DNA of 50,099 nucleotides, from NCBI GenBank assembly GCA_902792435.1, contig CADAZN010000018.1, positions 1 through 50,099 on the forward strand. Direction: 5' to 3'. Of the stretch, positions 49,987-50,099 are shown piece by piece. Made by a program: the position numbers and the translations under genes. How positions within the stretch are numbered: the first letter of the stretch is position 1; each line of letters opens with the position of its first letter. Under the pieces are notes generated by a model that saw only the letters and a program-made list of their open reading frames with translations, was not told the DNA's origin and searched no databases. This stretch comes from an uncultured Bacteroidales bacterium. Its GTDB lineage: Bacteria > Bacteroidota > Bacteroidia > Bacteroidales > Muribaculaceae.

Positions 49987-50031
49987 TCTAGTTTATCTAG
50001 AACTTCTAGAGCCTCTAGTCCATCTAGAAAA
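49987..50031. repeat. Five TCTAGNNNN nonamers before ftcD
   Basis: TCTAG occurs at 49987, 49996, 50005, 50014 and 50023, exactly 9 bp apart, with variable 4-bp spacers. CTAG is a rare tetranucleotide in bacteria, so this is highly non-random. Confidence 0.97.
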
Positions 50032-50070
50032 ATCAAAAACAATTAACAATAAAACAACCTAAAAAACAAC

Positions 50071-50099
50071 ATGAACCGACTTATTGAATGCGTGCCCAA
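50071..50099 (+). CDS. ftcD: Probable glutamate formimidoyltransferase, N-terminal fragment
   Basis: The last visible frame reads MNRLIECVP and runs off the window. I-E-C-V-P is the start motif of formiminotransferases (usually followed by NFSEG), which transfer the formimino group of N-formimino-glutamate, from histidine catabolism, to THF. The preceding folD gene fits the folate link. Only nine codons are visible, so the call is a tentative match. Confidence 0.65.

Noticed and set aside
49987-50031. Possible CRISPR or restriction-site cluster
   Set aside because: Period 9 with 4-bp variable parts is far too short for CRISPR, and no restriction gene is adjacent.

Overview
This window comes from a Bacteroidota genome, most likely order Bacteroidales (gut Muribaculaceae- or Prevotella-like). 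The evidence is the TAnnTTTG -7 promoter boxes before many genes (often with a TTG about 19-20 nt upstream), the lack of clear Shine-Dalgarno sites, a TonB-dependent receptor with a carboxypeptidase-regulatory N-terminus, many lipoproteins with short signal peptides, N-terminal dockerin modules, the DUF4286-ruvC neighbourhood, and the order tRNA cluster-tuf-tRNA-Trp-secE-nusG-rplKAJL.

Layout. 1-4.7 kb (minus strand) is the translation/transcription operon: four tRNAs, tuf, tRNA-Trp, secE, nusG, rplK, rplA, rplJ and the start of rplL. 4.9-6.2 kb holds two tandem L,D-transpeptidase genes. 6.4-10.7 kb holds an outer-membrane porin, a sensor/PP2C phosphatase/anti-sigma-kinase fusion, a frameshifted mini-dockerin gene and a STAS antagonist, together a partner-switching module. 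10.8-12.5 kb holds two lipoproteins bracketed by near-identical hairpins. 12.7-19.9 kb has valS, a small secreted protein, speA and a DEAD-box helicase. 19.9-21.8 kb (minus) has a glycosyltransferase, a DUF2752 protein and a GYF/CD225-like membrane protein. 22-25.8 kb has a stand-alone propeptide-like protein, a four-helix-bundle (S23-type) gene flanked by inverted heptamer arrays, a low-molecular-weight phosphatase and a GH20 hexosaminidase. 26-31.4 kb has a secreted beta-rich protein, a TonB-dependent receptor and a ROK kinase. 31.7-34.4 kb has an acyltransferase, truA and a secreted esterase.

The most interesting locus is 34.5-36.5 kb. A 224-residue protein has a twin-arginine-like N-terminus followed by 12 copies of Cys-x-x-Ser-Tyr-x-Cys in Gly-rich linkers. 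Its stop overlaps (ATGA) the start of a PqqD-like/radical-SAM/SPASM protein. This looks like a two-gene RiPP-type modification system in which the repeat protein is the substrate, the PqqD-like domain the recognition element and the SPASM enzyme the maturase, with export of the modified product by Tat. I do not recognise it as a named class.

36.5-39.8 kb has DUF4286, ruvC and a cassette of ECF sigma factor, four-TM protein and M50 membrane metalloprotease. 40-46.2 kb has an M16 protease with a histone-H1-like basic tail, a CPA2 antiporter, and a four-TM protein with a 9-bp-repeat-encoded acidic tail. 46.4-50.1 kb has a large secreted N-terminal-dockerin protein, folD and the first codons of a probable ftcD, preceded by five TCTAG nonamers.

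Unusual small-scale structure recurs: exact tandem duplications over the start codons of tuf and of one lipoprotein, 7-bp, 9-bp and 13-bp intergenic repeat tracts, and several promoters so close to the start codon that the mRNAs should be leaderless or nearly so. All calls rest on reading the sequence and translations; no database search was possible.
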